Shown one piece after another: positions 8,847 through 17,080 of a stretch of DNA of 64,000 nt; the first letter of the stretch is position 1; each line of letters begins with the position of its first letter. Location: positions 103,501 through 167,500 of the forward strand of contig NZ_JABEPP010000005.1 of the NCBI RefSeq assembly GCF_013044135.1, given 5' to 3'. A model generated the notes under the pieces. The model did no database searches. It was given only the letters and a program-made list of their open reading frames with translations, and was not told the origin of the DNA. The translations under genes were made by a program, and so were the position numbers. This DNA is from Enterovirga aerilata (GTDB lineage: Bacteria; Pseudomonadota; Alphaproteobacteria; Rhizobiales; Beijerinckiaceae).

Positions 8847-9662
8847 TCAGTGGAATTTCCGCCAGGCATCCAGGAAGTCGCCTAGGTGCGGACGGGTTTC
8901 GCGTTCAGCCTCCAGGTACCGGGTCAAGGACGCCACGGAGGCCTCGTATCCGGCCCCATCCGTGCGGCCTGAGAGGAGTGCCCAGCGGGCGTAGAGGTAG
9001 AAGGTCTGAATCGTGTCCGTTTCGCAATATGCGCGGATACGGGGGAGCTCGCCGTTCTCGTAGAGGTCCGCGACCATTGCGCCGTTGTCTCCGACCTTGC
9101 CCGGCAATCCGATGGCCTTTGCCGCCTCGTCCAGGCGCATCCTTGCGGCGGCGCCGTGCGCGGACAGCAGATCCATCACGTCGGCATGATACTCGTCGCT
9201 ATAGCGATGGCTGTAACCATCCCACCGGCCGCCGCGTTTGTTCCAGACCGCGGTCTGGATGCCGTGGACGAAGGCACGGCAACGGAGCACCGGCATATCG
9301 AAGGTTCGGCCGTTCCAGGTCGCGACCCGATAGTTCCCCCGTTCGAGGAGGCGCCAGAAGCCGGCGAGGATGCGAGCTTCGTCCCAGCCGATGTCGCCGC
9401 CGCTCGCGACCCGCTCGACGGTGTAGGATTCCGGCCCGTCTGCGACGGGACGCGCGATACGTGCCTCGACGAAAGAAACGCAGACGACGCGGTTCCAGAA
9501 GGGCTTGGGCAAGCCGTCCCCCCAGTCGGCCGGGACCAGCGCCTGATCGGGAACGGTCTCGATGTCGACGCAGAGCAGCTTGTCCGGCCGGCTGCTGACT
9601 GGGACCGGTCGCGGGGTCTGCCAGGTTCGGCCGGCGAGTTCGGTGATGGGGGCGTGATGCAT
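8847..9662 (-). CDS. PolB-like 3'-5' exonuclease (DNA_pol_B_exo2 type)
   Basis: 271 residues from ATG 9662 (MHHAPITELAGRTW). The three exonuclease motifs are visible: CVDIETVPD (D-x-E, about residues 35-43), ATWNGRTFDMPVL with the second acidic residue, and RAYCETDTIQTF (Y-x3-D). This matches the family of predicted exonucleases related to the PolB proofreading domain (Pfam DNA_pol_B_exo2). Such proteins process 3' DNA ends. The start lies 2 bases beyond the stop of the upstream phosphoesterase-like gene, so the pair is coupled. A role in end processing during transposition or in cargo maintenance is inference only. Confidence 0.85.
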   Translation of the reverse strand: MHHAPITELAGRTWQTPRPVPVSSRPDKLLCVDIETVPDQALVPADWGDGLPKPFWNRVVCVSFVEARIARPVADGPESYTVERVASGGDIGWDEARILAGFWRLLERGNYRVATWNGRTFDMPVLRCRAFVHGIQTAVWNKRGGRWDGYSHRYSDEYHADVMDLLSAHGAAARMRLDEAAKAIGLPGKVGDNGAMVADLYENGELPRIRAYCETDTIQTFYLYARWALLSGRTDGAGYEASVASLTRYLEAERETRPHLGDFLDAWRKFH

Positions 9663-9664
9663 GT

Positions 9665-10420
9665 TCAGACCTCCAGGACGAGCGCTGGATCGAAGCGCGG
9701 GTTTCCACGGGCAGGACCTCCGGGATTGGCGACGACACGGGTGTCGCCGAGCCGGTAGGAGACCGGGCGTGGCACGTGCCCGTGCAGCCAGAGGACCGGA
9801 GCGCCCCAGCGCGTCATCACGCTTTCCAGGTTCGAGGCGAGGAACGCGGCCCGCCAGGGTTCCCATCTGCGCGCGGCGATCTCCGGCGGAAGCGAGCAGA
9901 CCGACGGGGCGAAATGGGTGACCACCACCGCCCGGTCGCCGCGCTGGACGTCCCGGACGAGCGTGCGCGGCGAGGCGCCGTGACCGCCGGCCTGGACGAC
10001 GATGCTGGCGAGGCAGTCCTCGATAAAGGCGCGTGAGCGTGCATGGAGGCCTGAGACGTCGTGCGGCGCGAGCGGGCGTCCGCTCCCGAGGAGGGTCGGA
10101 CGTTCCCCGGGCCACGCGTCGCGGGCATAGGCCCGGGCTTGGCTGGCCGTGCAGGGATAGCCGAGCGCCCAATCGGTCCACAGGCAGGCCCCGATCACGA
10201 ACACCCCCCGTCCGTCTGGGCCGGGGAGCCGGACGAGGTCGTCGCACAGAAGGGTGATGCCGAGATCGCGGGCGAGTTTCCGCCGGCGCGCGATGGCGTC
10301 GCGGACCGGGGTGTCGCCGGCGAACTCCGCATCGCCGGGGACGAGGACGAGCGGGCGCCCGCGCAGGGCTGAACGGTGGGTGGCCGAGCGCGACGAGGCT
10401 GGGCAGGAAGGGGCCGGCAC
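9665..10420 (-). CDS. Degenerate metallophosphoesterase-fold protein
   Basis: 251 residues from GTG 10420. It aligns in outline with calcineurin-like phosphoesterases: PLVLVPGDAEFAG corresponds to the GNHE strand, VVVTHFAPS to motif IV and LWLHGHVPRPVSY to the GHxH strand, followed by VVANPGG. The N-terminal D-x-H and GD motifs are absent, GNHE has become GDAE, and GHxH has become GHVP. Most metal ligands are therefore gone. It is directly coupled to the exonuclease gene downstream (2-base gap). It may be a decaying gene, or a structural partner of the exonuclease. Upstream in-frame sequence does not supply the missing motifs. Confidence 0.65.
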   Translation of the reverse strand: MPAPSCPASSRSATHRSALRGRPLVLVPGDAEFAGDTPVRDAIARRRKLARDLGITLLCDDLVRLPGPDGRGVFVIGACLWTDWALGYPCTASQARAYARDAWPGERPTLLGSGRPLAPHDVSGLHARSRAFIEDCLASIVVQAGGHGASPRTLVRDVQRGDRAVVVTHFAPSVCSLPPEIAARRWEPWRAAFLASNLESVMTRWGAPVLWLHGHVPRPVSYRLGDTRVVANPGGPARGNPRFDPALVLEV

Positions 10421-10460
10421 GGAGAGGCGGGCGACCCCGCGCCGATTCTGGGACGGGGTG

Positions 10461-10691
10461 ATGCGCGAGGCGGCGGAGGTGATCCGTTCCTCGGAAAAGG
10501 GGGCTTTAGGCGAGGCGGAAATCCTCGCGCGCCTCAGCCCCGAGACGCTTCGCCGGGCGCGGGATTACGGGCCGCTCGACGCCGCTCTCCTGCGGAGAAA
10601 GATGATGATCCGGGTGAAGCACGAGCGCTACTTCGAGGTGCGCGCGGACGGGCGCTTCGCGTTGCTGCAGAAGGCTAAGCGCAAGCGTTGA
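10461..10691 (+). CDS. Small basic hypothetical protein (76 aa)
   Basis: Plus-strand frame from ATG 10461 ending ...FALLQKAKRKR at 10691. The composition (EAAEVIRSSEKGALGEAEIL) is balanced and helix-rich, not the arginine/proline text of shadow frames. It lies divergent from the phosphoesterase-like gene. An in-frame start at 10254 would overlap that gene and is unlikely. No family recognised. Confidence 0.45.
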   Translation: MREAAEVIRSSEKGALGEAEILARLSPETLRRARDYGPLDAALLRRKMMIRVKHERYFEVRADGRFALLQKAKRKR

Positions 10692-10870
10692 CCTGGGGAT
10701 GAGAGCAGCGGTGCCGCAGGCGGGTGGCGACATGCCTATTCGGAGCGGACGACATTCGCGCTGCTGAACCGGCGCGACGACATATCGTTGGTTGAAGGCG
10801 CGCTGACGCAGACCCGCGATCCGCTGGCAAGCTGTCGCGTCCTGACCCGGCTTTCGGCGCTTCCAGCCGG

Positions 10871-11392
10871 TCACCGCCGCGGCCGGGTGTCGCCGTCACC
10901 GGCCCGGACCGGCGCGAGCTCCGTGCGAGTCGTTCGCATGCGCTCTACCTTGCCGGCCGGCACGTTGTCCTTGGCCTCCAGATCGACCTCGAAGTGCCGC
11001 GCTGCGCCGTCGATGAGCTTACGGAGCGCCTCGCTCGCGAGCGAGAACTTGTCCGCAGGCATGGGCGGCGGAAGGCGGCCGGCGGTCTTCACGTACCGGA
11101 ACGCCGTTGCATAGGCCTGGAGAAACGCTAGCTTCCGCATCGGGTCGCGAAGTGGATGCTCCTCCGGCAGTCGGTCGGCGAGGATGTCGAGCCGGTGCGT
11201 TTCAGCGACGGCCACGTGGATGTCCTCGGAGGTGAGCAGCGCTAGCAGCAGCTTCTCGGCTGCCTGTTCCAGGTGGTATGATGCGTTCCTGCTGCCCTCC
11301 CTCAGCAGCAGCTCCGCATCCTTCAGGTCGCGGTCCGCCAGCCGGAGGCTGTTGGCAACGTGGAGGCTAGCGGGAGCCGATCCGGACGGCAT
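10871..11392 (-). CDS. HEPN-domain protein (toxin-type partner of MNT)
   Basis: 173 residues from ATG 11392 (MPSGSAPASL). The HEPN RNase-type motif R-x4-H is R35-NASY-H40, followed by an amphipathic helix EQAAEKLLLALL. The start lies within the last 26 bases of the MNT gene, a common HEPN/MNT arrangement. Known HEPN/MNT pairs act as toxin-antitoxin systems in which the MNT nucleotidyltransferase modifies and inactivates the HEPN RNase. The basic C-terminal tail (about 25 residues) is unusual and unexplained. Confidence 0.8.
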   Translation of the reverse strand: MPSGSAPASLHVANSLRLADRDLKDAELLLREGSRNASYHLEQAAEKLLLALLTSEDIHVAVAETHRLDILADRLPEEHPLRDPMRKLAFLQAYATAFRYVKTAGRLPPPMPADKFSLASEALRKLIDGAARHFEVDLEAKDNVPAGKVERMRTTRTELAPVRAGDGDTRPRR

Positions 11393-11723
11393 GGTCCACG
11401 ATCTCGCGGGTCCGCGAGTTGGCCACCGCGATGTCCTGGAGGAATTCCCGCTTGATCGAGCAAAGCACGTCCGCGTAGACGCCACTGCCTTGTTGCGTCT
11501 CGAAACCCACAAGCGGGTCGAGAAGCGCCTCTTCGGCATCGTCCGGCAGGACGACCAAGACGTCCCAGTCGCTGTCCTGCCGCGCCGTGCCTTTAGCCCG
11601 GCTTCCGAACAGGAGGACTTCTTCGGGCTTGTAGACGGCCTCGATCCGTTCGAGCAGCGTCCGGAGTTCCGGGAACGCTGCCTTCCTGGGTATGAGCTGT
11701 TCCATTGAGGATGGCGTTGGCAT
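11367..11723 (-). CDS. MNT-family nucleotidyltransferase (antitoxin type)
   Basis: 118 residues. ATG 11723 is preceded by AGGA seven bases upstream; an alternative ATG at 11705 lacks this site. The nucleotidyltransferase signature is G40-S41 followed by D52-x-D54 (GSRAKGTARQDSDWD), the minimal MNT layout. It overlaps the downstream HEPN gene and is very likely its antitoxin. Such pairs are frequent cargo of mobile elements and can stabilise them. Confidence 0.85.
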   Translation of the reverse strand: MPTPSSMEQLIPRKAAFPELRTLLERIEAVYKPEEVLLFGSRAKGTARQDSDWDVLVVLPDDAEEALLDPLVGFETQQGSGVYADVLCSIKREFLQDIAVANSRTREIVDHAVRIGSR

Positions 11724-12157
11724 GGCTTTATCCTGACTTAAAGATAGTCCGGAGCCGGCCTTCGCGCTACCCCGCCAACAAGGCGAGCTCCGAGGTTTTG
11801 CACTGGAGTATCGCCCCGATTGCGTTCCGGCGTTTTTCCGTGGGCCTTCGCCGGAGGGTGACGGGCTTCGTGAAGTGCTGACTGGCGCTGGGTGACCCAT
11901 GCCTCTTCGTCGTTGCTTAACGGCGCCGGTTGCTGGCGCGCGAAGGCCAAAAGGCGGGGCGCCCAGGTTTCCGAGAGGACGGACGAGGCCGGCTGCAACC
12001 GCGGCGCGCACATCGGCGAGACCGGGGGCGTACGGCGCTAGCGCAGCGCAGTCCGGGACCCGAACGGATCGCCCCGCGCACGGTCGTGTAAGCGTGGCGT
12101 CCGCGTTCCAGCTCCGGTCGGTCAGCCGCGCCGAGCTCTCCCGTAGGCCGGCGATGG
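11724..12157. other. Gap between MNT and DUF2235 genes; no gene supported
   Basis: Short frames exist on both strands but have arginine/proline/alanine shadow composition and no ribosome-binding site. I see no repeat or RNA structure that I can defend. Confidence 0.4.
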
Positions 12158-13669
12158 TCAGTAGCTCTCCGCGAGCCCCGGATAGGTCTTCAGTCCGCTT
12201 GGCCTGTAGGGTCCGTGCCCGGCGCATTGAGGAACCTCGGGCAGCGAGAACCGCTGGGCGACACTCGGATGCAGTTCCGCTCCTTCCTTGATCTCCCGGA
12301 CCTTCACCCTCCATCCTTTCACGCCGACCAATCGCCGCAGCCAGGATGGCACACGAGCATCGAGGGTGTCCTCCATGCCGGCTACTTCGCAGTGCTGCAG
12401 CCCGTTTTCGGCCGGATGAAGGAAGAGGGCCGGGCCTGCGTCTCCGCTGCCCTTCAACGGCACGCCGTTCACGATCACCGGACCGACCCGCAAGGGCTCG
12501 GGGACACTCAACGCCTCCGTGATCATCCATTCGAGAGCGATGTCCGAGAGGCGGGACTCCGTTTCCGGGTAGCTGCCACCCACGTCGGAGTGATTACCGG
12601 CGAACCAGACCTGCCGAAGGCGCCTGACCCCGTCGATGCTTTCCGGGGCTCCGACCGTGTTGGCCCACCCGACGCGCGCGAAGTCCGCCCTCGTCTCGTC
12701 GATGGCATTGGCGGAACGGGCATACGTGACGAAGCGGCTCAACAGCCTGTCGAAGTGCTCGCCCTTCCACTCGGCCACATGCGTTTTCACGTCCCCAGGG
12801 TTCGGGAAGTCGCGGATGGTCTTCACGATCTTCCCGCGCTGCGCCTTCCGCATGAGCGCGGCTCCGGCAACGGCACCGAAAAGGATGGTCGGAGCGAAGA
12901 CCCAGAGGAACGACCATCCGAGACCCCAACTGAGGAGCCCGAGCAGTCCCCCGACCACGGCGCCTGCTGCCGCGCCGAGGAGCGCCGCTCCCCCGTACAG
13001 GACCGACTGGATGACCGTCCGTAAGGCGCCTTGCGCACCGAGCGCGGCTACGGTGTCAAACACGCCGATGAAGTACGGCGCGGCGTTGGAGCGGTGTTCC
13101 TCGCCCGGCTCGTGATGGGACCCGTAGGTCTCGCGAAAGCGGCGGGCGAGTTCGAGCCGCTCACTCTCGTACGTCCCGCGCGGGTGCCCTGCGCCATGTT
13201 CGAGCACGGTCGTGACCGCTTCCTCCGCGACCTGTCTCGTTCTGCGTCGGAACCTGGGAAGAGGCCGGTCCGCATCCTTGGTCGGTACGCCGCACAGCAT
13301 GATGAGGTTGGCGACCGAACGTACGGTGTAGGCGCCGCGGCTGAAGCCGAAAAGGAAGATCCGGTCGCCCGGCCGATAGTGGTTGATGATGAATTCGTAG
13401 CAATCGGCGATGTTGATGGCGATGCCGCGCCCGTCGACGTTGGCAAGCAGCTTCCGGGCACGTCTCCCGAGGTTCGTCCAGCCAGTCGCGGAGGTCTCCG
13501 TTCCGAGGCCGGGATCGTAGAATACAACCTGGTCTCGCGGGTCAACAGTTGAGTCCGGCGCGACCCGTGAGGCCCGGTACATCTTGAAGATGTTGCTCCA
13601 CCTTTGCTCTGGCCTGGTGCCGCCGTCCTGGCCAGTGCCATCAGAGAAAACCACGATGTTCTTCGGCAA
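12158..13669 (-). CDS. DUF2235 (Tle1-like) alpha/beta hydrolase with membrane insert
   Basis: 503 residues from TTG 13669, with GGGAGG about 8 bases upstream. The N-terminus (NIVVFSDGTGQD) and nucleophile elbow GFSRGAY (S110) are characteristic of DUF2235. The acid and histidine are plausibly in GVFDTVAALG and AGNHSDVGGSY. A glycine/alanine-rich hydrophobic stretch at about residues 215-272 forms two likely membrane helices inside the hydrolase domain. The family includes type VI secretion phospholipase effectors (Tle1), but no VgrG, PAAR or immunity gene is adjacent, so that role is not supported here. Confidence 0.85.
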   Translation of the reverse strand: MPKNIVVFSDGTGQDGGTRPEQRWSNIFKMYRASRVAPDSTVDPRDQVVFYDPGLGTETSATGWTNLGRRARKLLANVDGRGIAINIADCYEFIINHYRPGDRIFLFGFSRGAYTVRSVANLIMLCGVPTKDADRPLPRFRRRTRQVAEEAVTTVLEHGAGHPRGTYESERLELARRFRETYGSHHEPGEEHRSNAAPYFIGVFDTVAALGAQGALRTVIQSVLYGGAALLGAAAGAVVGGLLGLLSWGLGWSFLWVFAPTILFGAVAGAALMRKAQRGKIVKTIRDFPNPGDVKTHVAEWKGEHFDRLLSRFVTYARSANAIDETRADFARVGWANTVGAPESIDGVRRLRQVWFAGNHSDVGGSYPETESRLSDIALEWMITEALSVPEPLRVGPVIVNGVPLKGSGDAGPALFLHPAENGLQHCEVAGMEDTLDARVPSWLRRLVGVKGWRVKVREIKEGAELHPSVAQRFSLPEVPQCAGHGPYRPSGLKTYPGLAESY

Positions 13670-14123
13670 CCCATCCCTCCCCAGATCTCATTCAGCTTCG
13701 GCTTGTTCCCAGATATGCAGGGAGGCAGTCTGTTGCCCAGCATCGCGGTGGCTGGACCGATCCCGTCCCCCCCAAACACACCTTAGCCAGGTGGCGCCCG
13801 CAACGTCGTATAGAGGGTCTCGACCGCCTCGCTGAAATCGGAGTGGGTCGTCTCACAATTAACCTGAAGGGATCGCGCCTGCTTCCGGAGGGGCGAGGCC
13901 GGCGCGAGATCAGATGCCCGCCTTCCAATCATGGCCGGGTCTAAGGCCCCAGTTCTCGACGCCTATCCCATGTTTCCTCCCGAGGATCCTAAGAGGATCC
14001 TAACCTGACCGCGCGCGGTTTGCCGCTCTTCCGTCCCGGTCGTGAATTCTGATACCGGGAGGGGTAACTCCTCCCTCCTGAAGTGCGCCATCGGACTGCC
14101 TGGCGCCTGCGGCAAGTGAAGCG
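13670..14123. promoter_or_regulatory. Divergent intergenic region with tandem palindromic repeat
   Basis: Region between the divergent DUF2235 hydrolase and hybrid kinase genes, with no coding frame supported. At 13983-14003 a 10-bp unit AGGATCCTAA occurs twice with an 11-bp period. Each copy contains the palindrome AGGATCCT. It lies about 120 bases before the kinase start, suitable for an operator. Confidence 0.4.
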
Positions 14124-16982
14124 GTGAACGATACGCGCGACGAGATGGGCTTCCTCGCCGGAGGCGGCGAGATGGGCGGACGCATCCGCACGTACGATTG
14201 GGCATCAACGCCGCTCGGACCGCCGAAGGCGTGGCCGCAGGAGCTCCGGTCAGCGCTCGGCATCTGCCTTCACTCCAGCTTTCCGACGGCCATCTACTGG
14301 GGGCCGGAACTCCGCCTCCTATACAACGACGCCTGGGCCTTCATTCCTGGTGAGCGCCATCCCGGGGCTCTTGGCCAGCCCGCCCGCGATGTCTGGCGCG
14401 ACATCTGGGAGGTGATCGAACCCCAGTTCAGCCAAGTGCTCGGCGGTGAGGGCGTCAGCGTCTATGACCAGCTTCTGCCCATGGTTCGCGGCGGCAAAGT
14501 CGCGGAGACATACTGGAATTACAGCATAACCCCGATCCGGGGCCTGGGAGGCGTGGTCGGGGGCATCTTCAACCAGGGCCACGAGACCACTGAGCGCATA
14601 CTTCAGGAGCGCAACCGTGAGGAAGAGGCCGCGCGCCAGCGGCGACTGTTCCAGCAGGCGCCGGGCTTCATCACGGTGCTGGGCGGTCCCAATCACGTGT
14701 TCGAATTCGTGAATGACGCCTACGTCCGCCTGTTCGGGGATCGTGCATACGTCGGCAGGACGGTGCGGGAAGCCTTCCCTGAACTCGCGGGGCAGGGCTT
14801 TTACGAGTGGCTCGACCGAGTCTATGAAACTGGCGAGCGGTTCGTCGCCGAACGCATCCCGGTCGTGCTACAATACCCCGGTGCTCCCGCCGGGCAGCGC
14901 TTTCTCGACTTCATCTACGAACCGGTGGCGGACGATGCCGGGCGCGTCACAGGCATCTTCTGTGAGGGCTTCGACGTCACCGCGGCACACCAGGGCGCGC
15001 AGGCGCTCAAGGACAGTGAGGAACGGCTCCGCATCGCCCAGGCGGCCGGAGGGATCGGCACCTTCGAGCTGCTGCCAGAGACGGGTGAGATCGTCGTCTC
15101 CGAGCAGTTTTGCCGGCTATGGGGTGTCCCGCCGGTCACCCAGGTCCCGGTCGCTTATTTCCTCAACCTGATCCACCCTGGCGACCGCGACGCCGTCGTC
15201 ACCGGCCGGAGCGATCTGCCCGCGCGCGCACTGGAATACGTCGAATACCGCATCGTCCGGCCCGACACGCGTGAGACCCGCTGGATCGCCCGGCGCGGCG
15301 AACCCGTTCCGGATCCGTCCGGCCGGGGCACACGGTACTTCGGGGTCACCTACGACATAACGGCTCGCAAGCAAGCCGAGGCCGACCTGCTGGCCCTTAA
15401 CGAGACTCTAGAAGCCCGCGTCGCGGAAGTTTTGGCCGAGCGGCGGCTGTTCGCCGACATCGTCGAGGGAACCGACGCTTTCGTCCAGGTCGTCGACCCG
15501 GGGTACCGCTGGCTCGCGATCAACAAGGCGGCTGCCGACGAGTTCGAGCGCATCTTCGGCGTTCGGCCGGCCGTCGGCGAGTCGATACTGAACGTCTTGG
15601 CCCATCTGCCGGAGCACAAAGAGGCGGTCGAGGCCGTGTGGCGGCGGGCGCTCTCGGGCGAGGAGTTTACGGAGATCGCCGAGTTCGGCGATCCGGACCG
15701 AGACAGCCGCCAGTACGAGATGAAGTACCGCGTCCTGCGCGACGCCGACGGCGGCCTGCTTTGTGCCTATCAGTTCGTATACGACGTGACCGAGCGCATC
15801 CGCGAGCAGGAGCGCCTGCGGCTGGCCGAAGAGGCTCTCCGCCAGGCACAGAAGATGGAAGCGGTCGGCCAGCTGACGGGCGGCCTCGCGCACGACTTTA
15901 ACAACTTGCTCGCCGGTATCTCGGGCTCGCTTGAGCTCATGCAGACCCGTATGACCCAGGGCCGCTACACCGAGCTCGACCGCTACATGGGCGCGGCTCA
16001 AGGCGCCGCGAAGCGCGCCGCCGCGCTCACTCACAGGCTCCTCGCCTTCTCGCGGCGGCAGACGCTCGATCCCAAGCCGACGAACGTGAACCGTCTCGTC
16101 GCGGGCATGGAGGAGCTGATCCGGCGCACGGTCGGACCGGCAATCATGGTCGAGGTGGTAGCGGCAGGCGGGCTCTGGGCGACCCTCGTCGATCCTCCGC
16201 AACTGGAGAATTCACTCCTCAATCTCTGCATCAACGCCCGCGACGCCATGCCCGACGGCGGTCGGCTTACGATTGAGACTGCCAACCGCTGGCTCGACCG
16301 GCGCGCCGCCTCGGAGCGCGACCTGCAACCCGGGCAGTACGTGTCCCTCTGCGTCTCAGACACCGGCACGGGTATGACGCCCGACGTGGTCGCTAAGGCC
16401 TTCGACCCGTTCTTCACGACCAAACCCATCGGCCAAGGCACCGGCCTCGGCCTGTCCATGATCTACGGTTTCGCCCGTCAGTCGGGTGGGCAGGTGCGGA
16501 TCTATTCGGAGCCTGGTCAGGGAACGATGGTCTGCCTCTATCTGCCGCGGCTGGCCGGCCAACCTGAGGTTGCCGAGCCGACGCCGGAGCTCGCCGACGC
16601 ACCGCGCGCCCGCGACGGCGAGACGGTGCTGGTCGTAGATGACGAGCCGACCGTCCGCATGCTCGTCACGGACGTGCTCGCAGAACTCGGCTACGCAGCG
16701 ATTGAGGCGGCCGACGGGCCATCCGGACTCAAGGTGCTTCAATCGGATACCCGGATCGACCTTCTGGTTACGGATGTCGGCCTGCCGGGCGGCATGAACG
16801 GCCGTCAGATGGCCGACGCCGCCCGGGTGACCCGCCCAGGCCTGAAGGTGCTCTTCATCACCGGCTACGCGGAGAACGCCGCGGTCGGCAACGGCCTCCT
16901 CGAACCCGGCATGGAGGTGTTGACGAAGCCATTCGCCATGGAGACTTTGGCCTCCCGCATCCGCGAGATGACGGCCCGCTAG
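14124..16982 (+). CDS. Hybrid sensor histidine kinase (PAS x3-4, HisKA, HATPase, receiver)
   Basis: 952 residues from GTG 14124 (an in-frame ATG lies seven codons later). The N-terminal region (residues 1-155) is a PAS-like module beginning [16 protein letters not shown]. It is followed by PAS domains at about 170-290, 300-415 and 440-560. The HisKA phospho-acceptor is H590 in [11 protein letters not shown]. The ATPase boxes are [20 protein letters not shown] and [10 protein letters not shown]-terminal receiver has phospho-acceptor D884 in LVTDVG and the conserved lysine in LTKPFAM. No transmembrane segment is visible, so it is probably a cytosolic sensor. Its input is unknown. Confidence 0.93.
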   Translation: MNDTRDEMGFLAGGGEMGGRIRTYDWASTPLGPPKAWPQELRSALGICLHSSFPTAIYWGPELRLLYNDAWAFIPGERHPGALGQPARDVWRDIWEVIEPQFSQVLGGEGVSVYDQLLPMVRGGKVAETYWNYSITPIRGLGGVVGGIFNQGHETTERILQERNREEEAARQRRLFQQAPGFITVLGGPNHVFEFVNDAYVRLFGDRAYVGRTVREAFPELAGQGFYEWLDRVYETGERFVAERIPVVLQYPGAPAGQRFLDFIYEPVADDAGRVTGIFCEGFDVTAAHQGAQALKDSEERLRIAQAAGGIGTFELLPETGEIVVSEQFCRLWGVPPVTQVPVAYFLNLIHPGDRDAVVTGRSDLPARALEYVEYRIVRPDTRETRWIARRGEPVPDPSGRGTRYFGVTYDITARKQAEADLLALNETLEARVAEVLAERRLFADIVEGTDAFVQVVDPGYRWLAINKAAADEFERIFGVRPAVGESILNVLAHLPEHKEAVEAVWRRALSGEEFTEIAEFGDPDRDSRQYEMKYRVLRDADGGLLCAYQFVYDVTERIREQERLRLAEEALRQAQKMEAVGQLTGGLAHDFNNLLAGISGSLELMQTRMTQGRYTELDRYMGAAQGAAKRAAALTHRLLAFSRRQTLDPKPTNVNRLVAGMEELIRRTVGPAIMVEVVAAGGLWATLVDPPQLENSLLNLCINARDAMPDGGRLTIETANRWLDRRAASERDLQPGQYVSLCVSDTGTGMTPDVVAKAFDPFFTTKPIGQGTGLGLSMIYGFARQSGGQVRIYSEPGQGTMVCLYLPRLAGQPEVAEPTPELADAPRARDGETVLVVDDEPTVRMLVTDVLAELGYAAIEAADGPSGLKVLQSDTRIDLLVTDVGLPGGMNGRQMADAARVTRPGLKVLFITGYAENAAVGNGLLEPGMEVLTKPFAMETLASRIREMTAR

Positions 16983-17080
16983 ACGGTACGTCTAGGTAGG
17001 CGGTTGCGACAACACCTCCACGCCGAATGGTCTCTGCATGAGATGGAGCGGTCTGAAGAAATGGAGAGCGGGCGCCCGGG

